Source of the DNA: Alcanivorax profundi
GTDB lineage: Bacteria > Pseudomonadota > Gammaproteobacteria > Pseudomonadales > Alcanivoracaceae
DNA length: 64,000 nt
Assembly: GCF_003597125.1 (NCBI RefSeq)
Contig: NZ_QYYA01000003.1
Coordinates: 312,603 to 376,602, forward strand
Reading direction: 5' to 3'
The notes below the pieces were generated by a model. It was not told the DNA's origin. It searched no databases and worked only from the letters and a program-made list of their open reading frames with translations. Below are positions 1 to 8,624 of this stretch, one piece after another. The position numbers were made by a program, and so were the translations under genes. Every line of letters starts with the position of its first letter. The first letter of the stretch is position 1.

Positions 1-1
1 T

Positions 2-40
2 GAGACCATGCGTCAGTGCGGGCTGCTGGAGGGTAAATGA
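2..40 (+). CDS. dapA: DapA C-terminus (partial)
   Basis: The first codons of the window read ETMRQCGLLEGK and stop at 38-40. This matches the end of 4-hydroxy-tetrahydrodipicolinate synthase, the first committed enzyme of lysine/diaminopimelate synthesis, whose C-terminus typically ends near a xGLL motif. The gene directly precedes bamC in many gammaproteobacteria, and here the stop overlaps the bamC start (ATGA). Only 12 residues are visible, so the call rests mainly on synteny. Confidence 0.6.
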   Translation, partial: ETMRQCGLLEGK

Positions 41-690
41 AGCACGCAGTACCGATTGCACTACCTGTAAGTGGCAAGGGCGCAAGCCTGGCGCTGACAC
101 TGCTGGCCCTGTCGGGGATGGTGGGATGTAGCTGGTTGCCAGATACCAGTCTGGCTTACCGGGATGCGGCAGTGACCGATCCTGTTGAGGTGCCGGAGGG
201 CGACGTTTTTATCGGTGAGCAAGCGCTGTATCACGTGCCCCGTCAGGACGATCGTTTGGTTGGCGCCCAGAAAGATGAAGACAAATTTGTACCTCCCAAG
301 CCGCCCCAACTGGTGGTCTTGGGCAATGAAGCCGACAAGGACGACGCGACTCCTATCCCCAAGGGGGAGTCGATCCGTGCCGTTCTGGCGCGCGATGGTA
401 ACGGTTACCCCATTATCATGATGACCACTCGCTATGCCTGGGCATGGGAATACGTGAGTGATGCGTTGAAAGAAACCGATTTCAAAGTCAGCGATCGTGA
501 CCGTGATGTAGGCATTTTCTTTCTACGCGTACCTGACCGGTATGAACTGGGTGCACGGGAAGCGCAGTTGAAGCTCAGCCATACAACCAACGGTATCCAG
601 GTTGCAGTGCTTAACGAAAAGGGCACGGCACTGGTGGACAAAACCCCCGGCTCTGCCATTCTCGAGCGTATTTACGAAGAGCTGGAATAA
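37..690 (+). CDS. bamC: BamC-like outer-membrane assembly lipoprotein
   Basis: Predicted lipoprotein subunit of the BAM complex, which folds beta-barrel proteins into the outer membrane. The signal peptide (about residues 1-30) ends in a lipobox-like MVGC with lipidated Cys31. The product is 217 aa, well short of the about 340 aa of E. coli BamC. After an unstructured linker only one helix-grip-like domain (about 115-217) is seen, so the second C-terminal domain appears absent. The start overlaps the dapA stop by 4 nt, and the dapA-bamC-MBL-purC order is the main support for the name. Cotranscription with dapA is likely. Confidence 0.75.
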   Translation: MKHAVPIALPVSGKGASLALTLLALSGMVGCSWLPDTSLAYRDAAVTDPVEVPEGDVFIGEQALYHVPRQDDRLVGAQKDEDKFVPPKPPQLVVLGNEADKDDATPIPKGESIRAVLARDGNGYPIIMMTTRYAWAWEYVSDALKETDFKVSDRDRDVGIFFLRVPDRYELGAREAQLKLSHTTNGIQVAVLNEKGTALVDKTPGSAILERIYEELE

Positions 691-747
691 CGTGGACGAA
701 GCCCTTGCCCCAACCCGGCGGCTGCAATCCTGCCAGGGTAGACGCTG

Positions 748-1521
748 ATGCGGTTTGCCTCTTTGGGAAGCGGGAGCAAGGGAAACGCCACCCTCATTGA
801 GGCCGGGGATACCCTGGTATTGGTGGATTGCGGTTTCACCTTGAAAGAAACCCGGGCGCGACTATCTGCTCGCGGGCTCGGGCTCGAGCAGCTAAGCGCG
901 ATTTTGGTGACCCATGAACACGGGGACCACATCCGCGGAGTGGGCCCAGTGGCGCGGCAGGCGGGATGCGAGGTATACAGCTCGTTTGGAACTGCCTGCG
1001 CGGTAGAAGACAAGCCCGCCAGCCTGCGCAATACCCGGTGGCAGGAAGTACGTCCAGGCAGGGTGTTTCATATTGGTGAGCTGGAAGTGCTGCCAGTTCT
1101 GGTGCCTCATGATGCCCGTGAACCTTGCCAGTACCGTTTTGGTTGGCAGCAGCGCACGTTGGGAGTGCTAACTGATCTGGGTTCCATCACGCCTCATGTT
1201 GTGGAGGCATACAGTGAGTGCGATGCCCTGTTGCTGGAATGCAACCATGACTATGGCATGTTGGCGAACGGCCCGTATCCTGCCTCGTTGAAACGGCGCG
1301 TGGGTGGTATGTTAGGGCATCTGAGCAATGCACAGGCGGCGGCGTTACTGCGGCAGGCCAACACGGACCGTTTGCAGCATCTGGTTCTCTCTCATCTGAG
1401 CGAACAGAACAACACGGCTACTCTGGCGCTGGCCGAGATTCAGGCAGCGCTCGACACCGGCCACGAACGTATTGGCGTAGCCAGTCAGAACCAGGGGTTC
1501 GACTGGCTGCAGGTAATTTGA
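748..1521 (+). CDS. MBL-fold metallo-hydrolase (YycJ/VicX-like)
   Basis: Metallo-beta-lactamase fold hydrolase of 257 aa. The HxHxDH metal motif is visible as THEHGDH around residue 55, further ligands are likely in PHDAREP and ECNHDYG (about 120-170), and a late His lies in LSHLSEQN. The N-terminus [16 protein letters not shown] is characteristic of the YycJ/VicX branch, a cytoplasmic family that includes 5'-exonuclease-like members. It sits between bamC and purC, 27 nt upstream of purC, as in pseudomonads and relatives. The exact substrate cannot be read from sequence. Confidence 0.85.
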   Translation: MRFASLGSGSKGNATLIEAGDTLVLVDCGFTLKETRARLSARGLGLEQLSAILVTHEHGDHIRGVGPVARQAGCEVYSSFGTACAVEDKPASLRNTRWQEVRPGRVFHIGELEVLPVLVPHDAREPCQYRFGWQQRTLGVLTDLGSITPHVVEAYSECDALLLECNHDYGMLANGPYPASLKRRVGGMLGHLSNAQAAALLRQANTDRLQHLVLSHLSEQNNTATLALAEIQAALDTGHERIGVASQNQGFDWLQVI

Positions 1522-1547
1522 TTTTGACCCGAGTGAAAGGTCTCTCC

Positions 1548-2264
1548 ATGGAAAAACGCGACGAGTTGTATGCCGGCAAAGCCAAATCTGTTTTCACAAC
1601 AGATGATGGAGACCGGCTGGTAATGGTGTTTCGTGATGACACCTCGGCTTTTGACGGCAAGAAGAAAGAAGCGTTGGCACGCAAGGGCGCGGTGAACAAC
1701 CAGTTCAATGCTGCCATCATGGAGAAGCTAAAAGCGGCTGGTATTCCCTGTCATTTTGAAAAGCTGCTCTCGCCGACCGAGGCACTGGTCAAGAAACTGG
1801 ACATGATTCCGGTTGAGTGTGTAGTGCGAAATGTATCGGCAGGTTCTATCTGTCGCCGTTTGGGAGTGGAAGAGGGCAAAGAGCTCAACCCGCCCACCTT
1901 CGAATTCTTCCTCAAGAATGACGACCTGGGGGATCCCATGGTCAATGATTACCACATCCGCAGCTTTGGCTGGGCCACCGATGAGCAGGTTGCCCAGATG
2001 AAAGCCTTGACCTTCAAGGTCAACGAGGTGCTCAAGCAGTTGTTTCTGGATGGCGGTATGCTGTTGGTGGATTACAAACTCGAATTCGGCGTGTTTAATG
2101 GGGAAGTCCTGCTGGGCGATGAATTCAGCCCCGATGGCTGCCGTTTGTGGGACAAAGACACCCGTGAAAAACTGGACAAAGACCGTTTCCGCCAAGGCCT
2201 TGGGGGCGTGGTGGAAGCCTACGAAGAAGTGGGGCGTCGTCTGGGGATGACGTTCGAATACTGA
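1548..2264 (+). CDS. purC: SAICAR synthetase
   Basis: Phosphoribosylaminoimidazole-succinocarboxamide synthase, purine biosynthesis, cytoplasmic. It joins CAIR and aspartate with ATP. The 238-aa product has the family N-terminus ([11 protein letters not shown]), the conserved [13 protein letters not shown] segment and the [12 protein letters not shown] motif near the C-terminus, at the standard bacterial length. The ATG at 1548 is preferred over an upstream in-frame TTG because homologues begin MEKRDELY and an AAAGG ribosome site lies just upstream. Probably cotranscribed with the MBL gene. Confidence 0.96.
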   Translation: MEKRDELYAGKAKSVFTTDDGDRLVMVFRDDTSAFDGKKKEALARKGAVNNQFNAAIMEKLKAAGIPCHFEKLLSPTEALVKKLDMIPVECVVRNVSAGSICRRLGVEEGKELNPPTFEFFLKNDDLGDPMVNDYHIRSFGWATDEQVAQMKALTFKVNEVLKQLFLDGGMLLVDYKLEFGVFNGEVLLGDEFSPDGCRLWDKDTREKLDKDRFRQGLGGVVEAYEEVGRRLGMTFEY

Positions 2265-2305
2265 AAGCGCCATAAAGAGAACGCGATAATAATAAGGAGC
2301 GTACC

Positions 2306-2539
2306 ATGAAAGCGGTTTTTCGAATCACGGCGGTTGCTGTGCTGGCTGCCGCCCTGAGCGGTTGTTTTCTCACCAAGATTGCGACTACCCCCATGCGTCT
2401 TGTGGGCGCTGCAGGTTCTGTAGTCGGGGCTGTGCTCTCGATCATTCCTGTCGTTGGGAATGCCGCTGACGAGGCACTGGAAAAGGTCGATGGTGCCATC
2501 GATAACACGGCTGACGAAATTGATAAGATCCCGCTGTGA
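2306..2539 (+). CDS. Small lipoprotein (DUF6726-like)
   Basis: A 77-aa predicted lipoprotein: signal peptide with lipobox LSGC (Cys20), then a Gly/Ala/Val-rich segment containing a repeated GAxxSxVxxxVxSIIPVVGNAADEA-type hydrophobic pattern, then an acidic tail. It resembles the DUF6726 family (from memory), whose function is unknown. It has its own AAGGAG ribosome site at about 2295-2300 and follows purC by 41 nt, so it may be read from the purC transcript. Confidence 0.75.
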   Translation: MKAVFRITAVAVLAAALSGCFLTKIATTPMRLVGAAGSVVGAVLSIIPVVGNAADEALEKVDGAIDNTADEIDKIPL

Positions 2540-2663
2540 TTTCTGCTACTCGCACCGCCGGGCGGTGCGGGTGGGCGCAACAGCCTTGTAATCGGCTCCG
2601 GGGTGTGAAGAATATTGGCCACACCTCTGCTGCCTGACATAACAACAAAAACCGGAGTTCGCC

Positions 2664-3170
2664 ATGCGTCGCTGGCTACTGTCCCTGCTTGCCATGCTGC
2701 CTTTCCAGGCGCAGGCAGACGATGCCCTGATTGGCATTGGATACCTCAATGGCCTGGTTGGCCTTAACCTGGAGTGGGCCACCACTCAGAACAGCTTCTT
2801 TGCCCTTCCTGCCTTCTATGTGGATTCGTCGGGTCTTGATACCGAGGAATTTCGCTGGGTCGTTGGCTGGAGGCACAAAATGGAGCGCGGCATGATGGAC
2901 GAAAGCGGCTTCTACACGGGGCTGATGGGCGGCGATCTGGGCGGCGAGCGCCATTATGAGCGCCTGGGTGTCGCGTTTGAGCTGGGTCACCAGTGGGTCA
3001 AACCGTATTCCCGATGGACCGTGAGCGGTGCAGTAGGTGTGCTCGAAGCGCTTGAATGTGGAGAATACCGGGGCGTGAGGTCATGCGATACGGATGAAGA
3101 GCGTGATCGCTACGATCTTGATGTGGAGCCTGCCGTGGTTCTGGGGGTGAGTTACAGCTTCCGTCGCTAA
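2664..3170 (+). CDS. Predicted secreted/outer-membrane beta-barrel protein
   Basis: 168 aa with a cleavable signal peptide ending AQA-D (about residue 19). The mature part is rich in alternating aromatic/hydrophobic strands and ends SYSFRR, with a terminal aromatic strand as in small 8-stranded barrels. Two Cys residues (CGEYRGVRSC) near residue 133 could form a periplasmic disulfide. No family is recognised. It follows the small lipoprotein by 124 nt and a GGAG-like ribosome site precedes the ATG. Confidence 0.6.
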   Translation: MRRWLLSLLAMLPFQAQADDALIGIGYLNGLVGLNLEWATTQNSFFALPAFYVDSSGLDTEEFRWVVGWRHKMERGMMDESGFYTGLMGGDLGGERHYERLGVAFELGHQWVKPYSRWTVSGAVGVLEALECGEYRGVRSCDTDEERDRYDLDVEPAVVLGVSYSFRR

Positions 3171-3316
3171 AGCCCGGGTGGTCATGCCCCTTGATATTGG
3201 ATGCCCCCAAACCTCCCGGCCCTGCTGCCCCTGTGTAGGGCCCTGCCCGCCGTGAAATCCGCTGTTTCTCGCTGCTTGATTGGCATTTCCCCACTCCGAC
3301 CAGCGTTGACTGGTGT

Positions 3317-3343
3317 CTTGCCCCTGTAATGGGCAAGAGTTTT
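3317..3343 (+). terminator. Weak intrinsic terminator candidate
   Basis: Perfect 7-bp stem CTTGCCC/GGGCAAG (3317-3323 with 3331-3337) and a 7-nt loop, followed by AGTTTT. The T-run is short. It lies about 150 nt past the barrel gene, in an otherwise empty 391-bp spacer (3171-3561) that becomes AT-rich after 3360. Confidence 0.35.
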
Positions 3344-3526
3344 GCACAGCGAATAACCATTTTTCATATTAAGAATGAACGATGTGCCCTAACTCTTTGA
3401 TTTTTATTGGTGGCTTCTAAGCTTTTGATTTTAAAGGGTTTAATAAAATGGACAAATTTTCATCATTTTGTTGTTACCTCAGGGAATGCCGGTACTGAGA
3501 ACGGTTCCTGACACTCTATTCACAGA

Positions 3527-3551
3527 GTTATCCACAGATCCTGTGGGTAAC
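3527..3551. other. Inverted repeat containing a DnaA-box sequence
   Basis: GTTATCCACAG and CTGTGGGTAAC form an 11-bp inverted repeat with one mismatch around a 3-nt centre. The left arm contains TTATCCACA, which fits the DnaA-box consensus TTATNCACA. It lies immediately beyond the stop of the HD gene on the - strand, so it may simply be the stem of that transcript's 3' end. No box cluster indicates an origin. Confidence 0.4.
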
Positions 3552-3561
3552 TGAAAGGGCT

Positions 3562-4122
3562 TCAGCGACGCAGCATTGGAAGTGGCCGTAGAGGTTGGGA
3601 AAGAAACTGCTGTCCGCCAAGTTTGAATAGCAGGCGGTGAAAGCCGGCATTGGGGAAGGCGCGCTTGATTAGCCTTACACGGGCAGAAGGAATGCCAAAG
3701 CGAAGCATGCCAAGACTGACGTCGATCCAGTCTGCGCGCCGAAAAGCCTCGACCAGTCTGTCGTTGTCTGAAGGCCCTGAGCTGGATGAGTAACCGCTGA
3801 TCTTGTGATGATTGACGATCATGGCCTCAATTTCCTCTTGCCAGTGCGCAAGCCCCTGCTCCTCGAGATAGTGCTCCGCGAGCCGGGCAGACGGACCTAG
3901 ATAGTCAAAGGTACCGGCAAGCCAAATACCCGCATCGTGGAAAAAACCGGCGACGGCAAGTTTGTCGCGTGCCTCAGCATCCAATGTTTGCTGTGCAGCA
4001 ACCAGGTTTATCAGGCGGTACACGTGGTTGCGATAGGGCGTGAGGTCTTTCCCGAAGCGTTCCATATGGGCATCAAATAACGCCTCAAGCCGGGGCAAGC
4101 GGGTAATGAGTTCTGGTGTCAT
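3562..4122 (-). CDS. HD-domain phosphohydrolase-like protein
   Basis: 186-aa protein with the HD-superfamily metal ligands visible in order: His33 (RNHVYR), His62-Asp63 (FFHDAGIW), His105/His106 (VNHHKIS) and Asp131 (RRADWIDVS). Such domains hydrolyse phosphomonoesters or phosphodiesters, often of nucleotides; the substrate here is unknown. There is no signal peptide, so it is cytoplasmic. It is monocistronic, with its 5' end facing the GntR gene across 301 bp. Confidence 0.8.
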   Translation of the reverse strand: MTPELITRLPRLEALFDAHMERFGKDLTPYRNHVYRLINLVAAQQTLDAEARDKLAVAGFFHDAGIWLAGTFDYLGPSARLAEHYLEEQGLAHWQEEIEAMIVNHHKISGYSSSSGPSDNDRLVEAFRRADWIDVSLGMLRFGIPSARVRLIKRAFPNAGFHRLLFKLGGQQFLSQPLRPLPMLRR

Positions 4123-4348
4123 TCAGTGATTCCGTCTTTGCGCCCTGGGGCACCAAGTGAGCAGAAACCGGGCGGGGTTAAAGAGTGTAACGCCACACGG
4201 CTATCCAACCTCCAATCATCCTAAGGGATCAGTTGTCGAATACCAGTGAATGGCAGTGAAAAAGGGGAACCGGTTGGCAATGTGACAGCTTTGGTTGGAA
4301 GGGCATGTCTGGCGGGTTCAACAAGCTGCATAACGGGAAAACAAAAGG

Positions 4349-4399
4349 TTGGTCGTGAGTCGGCCCTGTACTATAGTCGGACAATCACGCCATGATTGT
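4349..4399 (+). promoter_or_regulatory. GntR promoter with palindromic operator at +1
   Basis: A -35 TTGGTC (4349-4354), a 17-bp spacer and a -10 TATAGT (4372-4377) precede a palindrome ACAATCA-N5-TGATTGT (4381-4399) lying over the expected start site and 25 bp before the GTG start of the GntR gene. FCD-type GntR regulators bind short palindromes in their own promoters, so autorepression is the natural reading. Binding is inferred. Confidence 0.5.
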
Positions 4400-4423
4400 T
4401 AAACAAGACGTAGTGGGGGCACG

Positions 4424-5122
4424 GTGAGCTTCAAAGCCAAGGAAAGCCTGTCGGAGCAAATTGCCCAACATCTTGCCGACCAGATTATTCGCGGTGACAT
4501 GTTGGCCGGGGATCGTATTCAAGAGCTGAGAGTTGCGGGTGAGCTGGAGGTCAGCCGCGGGTCGGTCCGTGAAGCCTTGCTGATTCTGCAGCGTCGTCAG
4601 CTGATCGATATCCTGCCGCGTCGCGGGGCAGTGGTAAAAGAAATGTCGGAGAGCCACGTGCGCAGCCTTTATGAGGTCATGCAGGTGCTGCTGGGGTTGG
4701 TGATCCGCAAAGCTATCAAGGTGGTAAGGGAAGAGGATCTGGATTCCTTTATCGAGCTGGTGCATGGCCTTCAGGTGGCCGCAGAAGACCGGGACCTGGA
4801 TGAGTTTTTTGCGCTCAGCTTCCGTTTTCTCGAGCATGCCTACCCTTATGCCCGTAATCCCTTTGTGGAAGACATTCTGATCAATATGCAGCCGGCCATG
4901 CAGCGTGCCTATTTCATGGCGTTGCATCTGGAGGCCGATGAGGTGAAAGAGTGCCTGTCGTTCTTCAAGGCACTGGTGGAAACCATCTTCCGTCGTGATG
5001 TTCGCTCAGCGTTGGAGATCATTCGCGAATTCGCCGAACACCAGTCCGAGTTGGTTGAAGAGTCGATCACCCGGGCCCGGCAGATCGAGACCGCCTGGGG
5101 TTCACGACGAAAAAAATCATGA
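4424..5122 (+). CDS. GntR-family regulator, FCD subfamily
   Basis: 232-aa cytoplasmic transcription factor. The N-terminal winged helix (about 8-75) has the family pattern LSEQIAQHLADQIIRGDM and VSRGSVREALLILQRRQLI; the helical C-terminal part (80-220) is FCD-like, the ligand-binding domain usually sensing organic acids. The GTG start at 4424 gives the expected N-terminal length. The metal-site His/Asp of canonical FCD domains is not obvious, so ligand and targets are unknown. A palindrome in its promoter suggests autoregulation. It stands alone, 85 bp before a tRNA gene. Confidence 0.85.
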   Translation: MSFKAKESLSEQIAQHLADQIIRGDMLAGDRIQELRVAGELEVSRGSVREALLILQRRQLIDILPRRGAVVKEMSESHVRSLYEVMQVLLGLVIRKAIKVVREEDLDSFIELVHGLQVAAEDRDLDEFFALSFRFLEHAYPYARNPFVEDILINMQPAMQRAYFMALHLEADEVKECLSFFKALVETIFRRDVRSALEIIREFAEHQSELVEESITRARQIETAWGSRRKKS

Positions 5123-5165
5123 CGTGGCGCTCAGGGGTTGCCCTGACCTGGCAAGCTGCATAGAA

Positions 5166-5194
5166 TTGCCACCCTCTTCAGGGCGTTGTAGACG
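5166..5194 (+). promoter_or_regulatory. Possible tRNA-Val promoter
   Basis: TTGCCA (5166-5171), a 17-bp spacer and TAGACG (5189-5194) would start transcription about 7 nt before the tRNA. The -10 is a poor match; position is the main support. Confidence 0.3.
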
Positions 5195-5207
5195 GCCTGT
5201 GGAATAT

Positions 5208-5284
5208 ACAACCGTAGCTCAGTTGGTTAGAGCACCACCTTGACATGGTGGGGGTCGGTGGTTCGAATCCACTCGGTTGTACCA
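5208..5284 (+). tRNA. tRNA-Val (GAC)
   Basis: 77-nt cloverleaf with encoded CCA. The acceptor stem ACAACCG pairs with CGGTTGT (7 bp), discriminator A at 5281 and CCA at 5282-5284. The D arm is AGCTCAGTTGGTTAGAGC; the anticodon stem CCACC/GGTGG encloses TTGACAT, giving anticodon GAC (valine). The T loop is TTCGAAT. The body closely resembles enterobacterial tRNA-Val(GAC). Single gene, followed directly by a terminator. Confidence 0.96.
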
Positions 5285-5290
5285 AATGTG

Positions 5291-5323
5291 AAGGGCCTGT
5301 CGCGTGCGACAGGCCCTTTTTTT
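5291..5323 (+). terminator. Intrinsic terminator of tRNA-Val
   Basis: Perfect 12-bp stem AGGGCCTGTCGC/GCGACAGGCCCT with a 2-nt loop and a run of seven T (5317-5323), seven bases after the tRNA CCA end. Confidence 0.93.
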
Positions 5324-5420
5324 ATGGCGCAAGGGCGAGGGTTGCTATCGTGGGGTGCACTTGCCGAGCCGGCCATTCTGATAGAATGGTGCTCCTGTTT
5401 TCCTTTCCCGGCTCTGCGGC

Positions 5421-5900
5421 ATGACCTCCTGCGACATCCTTGGCTCCGCCACCGCCAGACTGATTCTGTATCTTCCCCATCGCCCCGTGGGTCTGGAGAC
5501 GTTTGCGGAGACTCCCACGGCCCAGGCTGTGACTGAGGCGAACTCCAATCACTGGCGCAAGATCATCAACCTGCTGGCCAAGGTGGCAAGCCCGGAGGGG
5601 GGTGACTGGCGTCGTTATCGTGATCATGCGCTGTTTACCCAGACGGCCATATGTTTTGCTCCCCAATTATTGCCGGCAGCAGGTTGGCACTGGATTGCGG
5701 GCAAGGAAAACCTGCATCGTTTCGAGGGGCTTGCACATAAGGCGACACCGATTGATGCGGTGGGGCGGCTTAAAATGGATGTATCCCGTCGCCTGCTGCT
5801 GAGTCCGTATCCGGATTATCGACAACTGAACAATGAACGGGTGGCGGTCGTGCGCGAGGCCCTGGCTGGCGCCGGCTTCTATGGGGTGGGGGCATGTTGA
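5421..5900 (+). CDS. Conserved hypothetical protein (DUF6942-like)
   Basis: 159-aa protein with no signal peptide or membrane helix and several conserved-looking aromatic patches (NHWRKIINLLAK, GWHWIAGKEN). It resembles the uncharacterised DUF6942 family known beside DUF72 genes in pseudomonads (from memory). Its end overlaps the DUF72 start by 7 nt, which indicates translational coupling and a shared role. No catalytic motif is recognised. Confidence 0.65.
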   Translation: MTSCDILGSATARLILYLPHRPVGLETFAETPTAQAVTEANSNHWRKIINLLAKVASPEGGDWRRYRDHALFTQTAICFAPQLLPAAGWHWIAGKENLHRFEGLAHKATPIDAVGRLKMDVSRRLLLSPYPDYRQLNNERVAVVREALAGAGFYGVGAC

Positions 5901-6745
5901 GCCTGCCGTATTATCTGGGATGTCCACAATGGCAGCACCCGGACTGGCAGGGGCGTTTGCCTGCGGGCTTATCATCGCTTGCGCAATACAGCCGGGTATT
6001 CAACACGGTGGAAGGCAACACCACCTTCTACGCCACGCCAACCTCCGCCCAATGTGAAGTGTGGCGATCGCAGGTGCCGGAGTGTTTTCGCTTTCTGTTC
6101 AAATTTCCGCGAGAGATCAGCCACGATGCCCTGCTTGCCAGAACCGACCCGCAGGTGCGTCGCTTTCTGGCCACGCTGGCGCCCTTGGAGGATGTGTTCG
6201 GTCCTTTCCTGCTGCAGTTGCCCGCCGCCTTTGGACCTCAGCATCTTGCCAATCTTTGGGGCTTTCTGGACCGCTTGCCGGATGCGCTGACCTGTACTGT
6301 GGAAATGCGTCATCCGGCCTTTTTTGAAAAAGGGGAGGCAGAGCGTGCCCTGAATCAGGGGTTGCGTGAGCGAGAGGTGGCCCGGGTATGTTTTGACAGC
6401 CGACCCCTGTTTGCGGCCGACCCAGTCGATGAAAGCACTCGCGATGCCCAGCGCAAGAAGCCGAAGTTGCCAGTGCATGTGTTGCCAGTGGCGAGGGCAA
6501 ATCCAGTCGTGCGGTTTATCGGGCACCCGGAGCTGGAGGCAAACCGTGAGTATCTGGCGCCGTGGGTACCGCGAATGGCGAACTGGATTGCCGAAGGCCG
6601 CAAGCCCTATATGTTCATCCATATGCCGGACAACGGGCAGGCCTTGTCACTGGTGCAGTTATGGCAGGGATTATTGCGGGAGAAGGTGCCGGAGCTGCCC
6701 GAGCTGGGGTTGGCTGATCAGGTCGATCAGCCCGGTTTGTTCTAG
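5894..6745 (+). CDS. DUF72 (YecE-like) protein
   Basis: 283-aa member of the DUF72/YecE family, a TIM-barrel-like fold of unknown activity. Family hallmarks seen are the N-terminal YYLGCPQWQHPDW, an FNTVEGNTTFYATP segment (about 35-50), a PREISHDALL stretch, and TVEMRHPAFF and YMFIHMPDN near the C-terminus. Cytoplasmic. Translated in overlap with the preceding small gene; no strong terminator is seen before the convergent mltF. Confidence 0.9.
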   Translation: MLSLPYYLGCPQWQHPDWQGRLPAGLSSLAQYSRVFNTVEGNTTFYATPTSAQCEVWRSQVPECFRFLFKFPREISHDALLARTDPQVRRFLATLAPLEDVFGPFLLQLPAAFGPQHLANLWGFLDRLPDALTCTVEMRHPAFFEKGEAERALNQGLREREVARVCFDSRPLFAADPVDESTRDAQRKKPKLPVHVLPVARANPVVRFIGHPELEANREYLAPWVPRMANWIAEGRKPYMFIHMPDNGQALSLVQLWQGLLREKVPELPELGLADQVDQPGLF

Positions 6746-6811
6746 GAACACACCGGCTCTACAACAGTGATCACTGAGCCAAGGAGAGATCGAGGCCTTC
6801 AGATCGCGAAC

Positions 6812-8215
6812 TTAGTGAAGAGCCACGCGGGTATCATCACGACGACGGCTGTTTTCTGCCCACACCAACAGGTCGTAGTAACGACGGATATGGCGGACGT
6901 AGACCACAGCCTGACCGCCACGGGCGGTGCCGTATTTCAGCTGCTCTGCATACGCAGGTTTGGCGAGCATGGGCAGACGCTGTTTCACATCCTGCCAGTT
7001 GTCCGGGTCGCCGCCCTGGCGCTGGGTAAGAACACGGGCATCTTCCAGATGTCCGAAACCCACGTTGTAGGACGCCAGCGCCATCCAGGTACGACTGGGC
7101 TCCGGGATGCGGTCCGGGATCTTGGCGTGTACGCGGCGCAGGTAAGCGGCGCCGGCACGAATGCTTTGTTCCGGGTCCGTACGGTCGCTGATGCCCATCT
7201 GCCGAGCGGTATCATTGGTCAGCATCATCAGGCCCTTCACCCCGGTCGGGGAGATGGCGCCCGGATCCCACAAGGACTCCTGATAGGCCACGGCAGCCAG
7301 CAGGCGCCAGTCAAATTCGTTGTCGTCTGCAGCGGAGCGGAACAGCTCTTCGTAGCGTGGCAGCCGTTCTTCCAGGTGACGCATGAAGCTGCGGGCAGCG
7401 TACAGGTTGAAGTACTCCACATGCCCGTAGAAACGATCTTCCAGCTTGGCGGTAGTGCCATCGGCTTTGGCCTGGGTCAGGAAGCGCTGGGCTGCCAGAT
7501 ACAGGCTTTTGTCATCCTTGGGATTGAACGCCCAGGCCAGCGGCATGTCAGTGGCCACGGTGTAGTCGGCAATCAGGTCTGGCCACAAGGCTCGCTGCAG
7601 GGCATAGGAATTGGAGTGGATCAGGGTGTAATCCACCTCGCCATCTTCCACCAGTGCCAGCAATTGCTCCGGTGTGGCGTCTTCTACTTCAATGAATTCC
7701 AGTTCCGGGGTTTCCAGCTGGGCCTGGATCAACATTTCGGCATGGCTTGAACCTGCCGGCACGGCCACCGTGTAGCCGACCATATCCGCCAAACCGCGCA
7801 GGCGCGGACTGTCAAGGCGGCGGGCGACCAGGGAATCGACTTGTTGATAAGGGGTGGTGAATCGCAGGCTTTCGGTACGCTCGGGGGTCACCACCAGGCC
7901 TGCTGCGGCGATATCGGCAGTGCCTTTACGGATGGCGTAACGGATGTAGGAGAGGTCGTCGGACTCCAGCACCTTGAGTTTCACCCCCAGGCTGTCAGCA
8001 AAGCCTTTGGCAAGCTCGAATTCCATGCCGGTTTCGCCGTGCTGGTCTTCATAGTAGGTGGTGTTGGAAGGACGGGTAATAACGACCAGTTCACCACGAT
8101 CCATCACCCGCTCCATGGCGGAGGGGGTGGGGCGCATGGCGAGCATCATCCCGACCACGCCGAATAGCGCCAGCGAGGCGAGCAAATGCTTACTGTGTCG
8201 AAAGAATACCGTCAT
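6812..8215 (-). CDS. mltF: Membrane-bound lytic transglycosylase F
   Basis: 467-aa periplasmic peptidoglycan-cleaving enzyme. After an N-terminal signal/anchor helix (about 8-28) comes an ABC-type solute-binding domain (about 38-265, FELAKGFADSLGVKL and ERTESLRFTTPY motifs), then an SLT domain (about 290-430). The catalytic Glu is Glu313 in AYQESLWDP, followed by SPTGVKGLMML. The domain order is diagnostic for MltF, and the divergent position next to purL is conserved across gammaproteobacteria. Regulation may involve the CRP-like site upstream. Confidence 0.95.
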   Translation of the reverse strand: MTVFFRHSKHLLASLALFGVVGMMLAMRPTPSAMERVMDRGELVVITRPSNTTYYEDQHGETGMEFELAKGFADSLGVKLKVLESDDLSYIRYAIRKGTADIAAAGLVVTPERTESLRFTTPYQQVDSLVARRLDSPRLRGLADMVGYTVAVPAGSSHAEMLIQAQLETPELEFIEVEDATPEQLLALVEDGEVDYTLIHSNSYALQRALWPDLIADYTVATDMPLAWAFNPKDDKSLYLAAQRFLTQAKADGTTAKLEDRFYGHVEYFNLYAARSFMRHLEERLPRYEELFRSAADDNEFDWRLLAAVAYQESLWDPGAISPTGVKGLMMLTNDTARQMGISDRTDPEQSIRAGAAYLRRVHAKIPDRIPEPSRTWMALASYNVGFGHLEDARVLTQRQGGDPDNWQDVKQRLPMLAKPAYAEQLKYGTARGGQAVVYVRHIRRYYDLLVWAENSRRRDDTRVALH

Positions 8216-8297
8216 CTTGGGTGGTACCTCTGTCAGGTTGTCCAGACAGGTCGATACTGCCTACCGTCGACCGGTTGGGAGCCTTTCTCCCATTACC

Positions 8298-8313
8298 TGT
8301 GATCTATATCACG
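8298..8313. promoter_or_regulatory. CRP/Vfr-like site upstream of mltF
   Basis: TGTGA-N6-TCACG at 8298-8313 differs from the CRP consensus TGTGA-N6-TCACA at one core base. It sits 83 bp upstream of mltF in the 409-bp mltF-purL divergent spacer (8216-8624). Nothing else strong is seen in that spacer; purL's own promoter is not obvious. Confidence 0.45.
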
Positions 8314-8624
8314 AAACTTGGGGCGCACTCTAGCATTGCCAACCCCATGATCTGTAACCATTTGTCGGACAATAGCCGGTTTTTTGCACAAATTTTAAAA
8401 GTCCGGTAAAGAGCATGAATTTGCTTATCAGGCATGTGGCGTAGGTAAATTGCTACCGTCTTATGAAGGGGGGAGCCCTGAGTAGGTGCGGTGGGGGAGG
8501 TATCAGGCGCTGCGGGAAATTTGCCGCCCATGAAGGCTGCGATAGGCAGGCAAATCCCGTATCATTGCGGCCCTGAATTTGGCTCCACTTCATCCCCCAC
8601 TGATCAATCAGAGTAAGGCGCACT

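Noticed and set aside
3527..3551. Replication origin
   Set aside because: Only one good DnaA box, with no AT-rich unwinding element or box cluster and no dnaA, dnaN or gidA neighbour.
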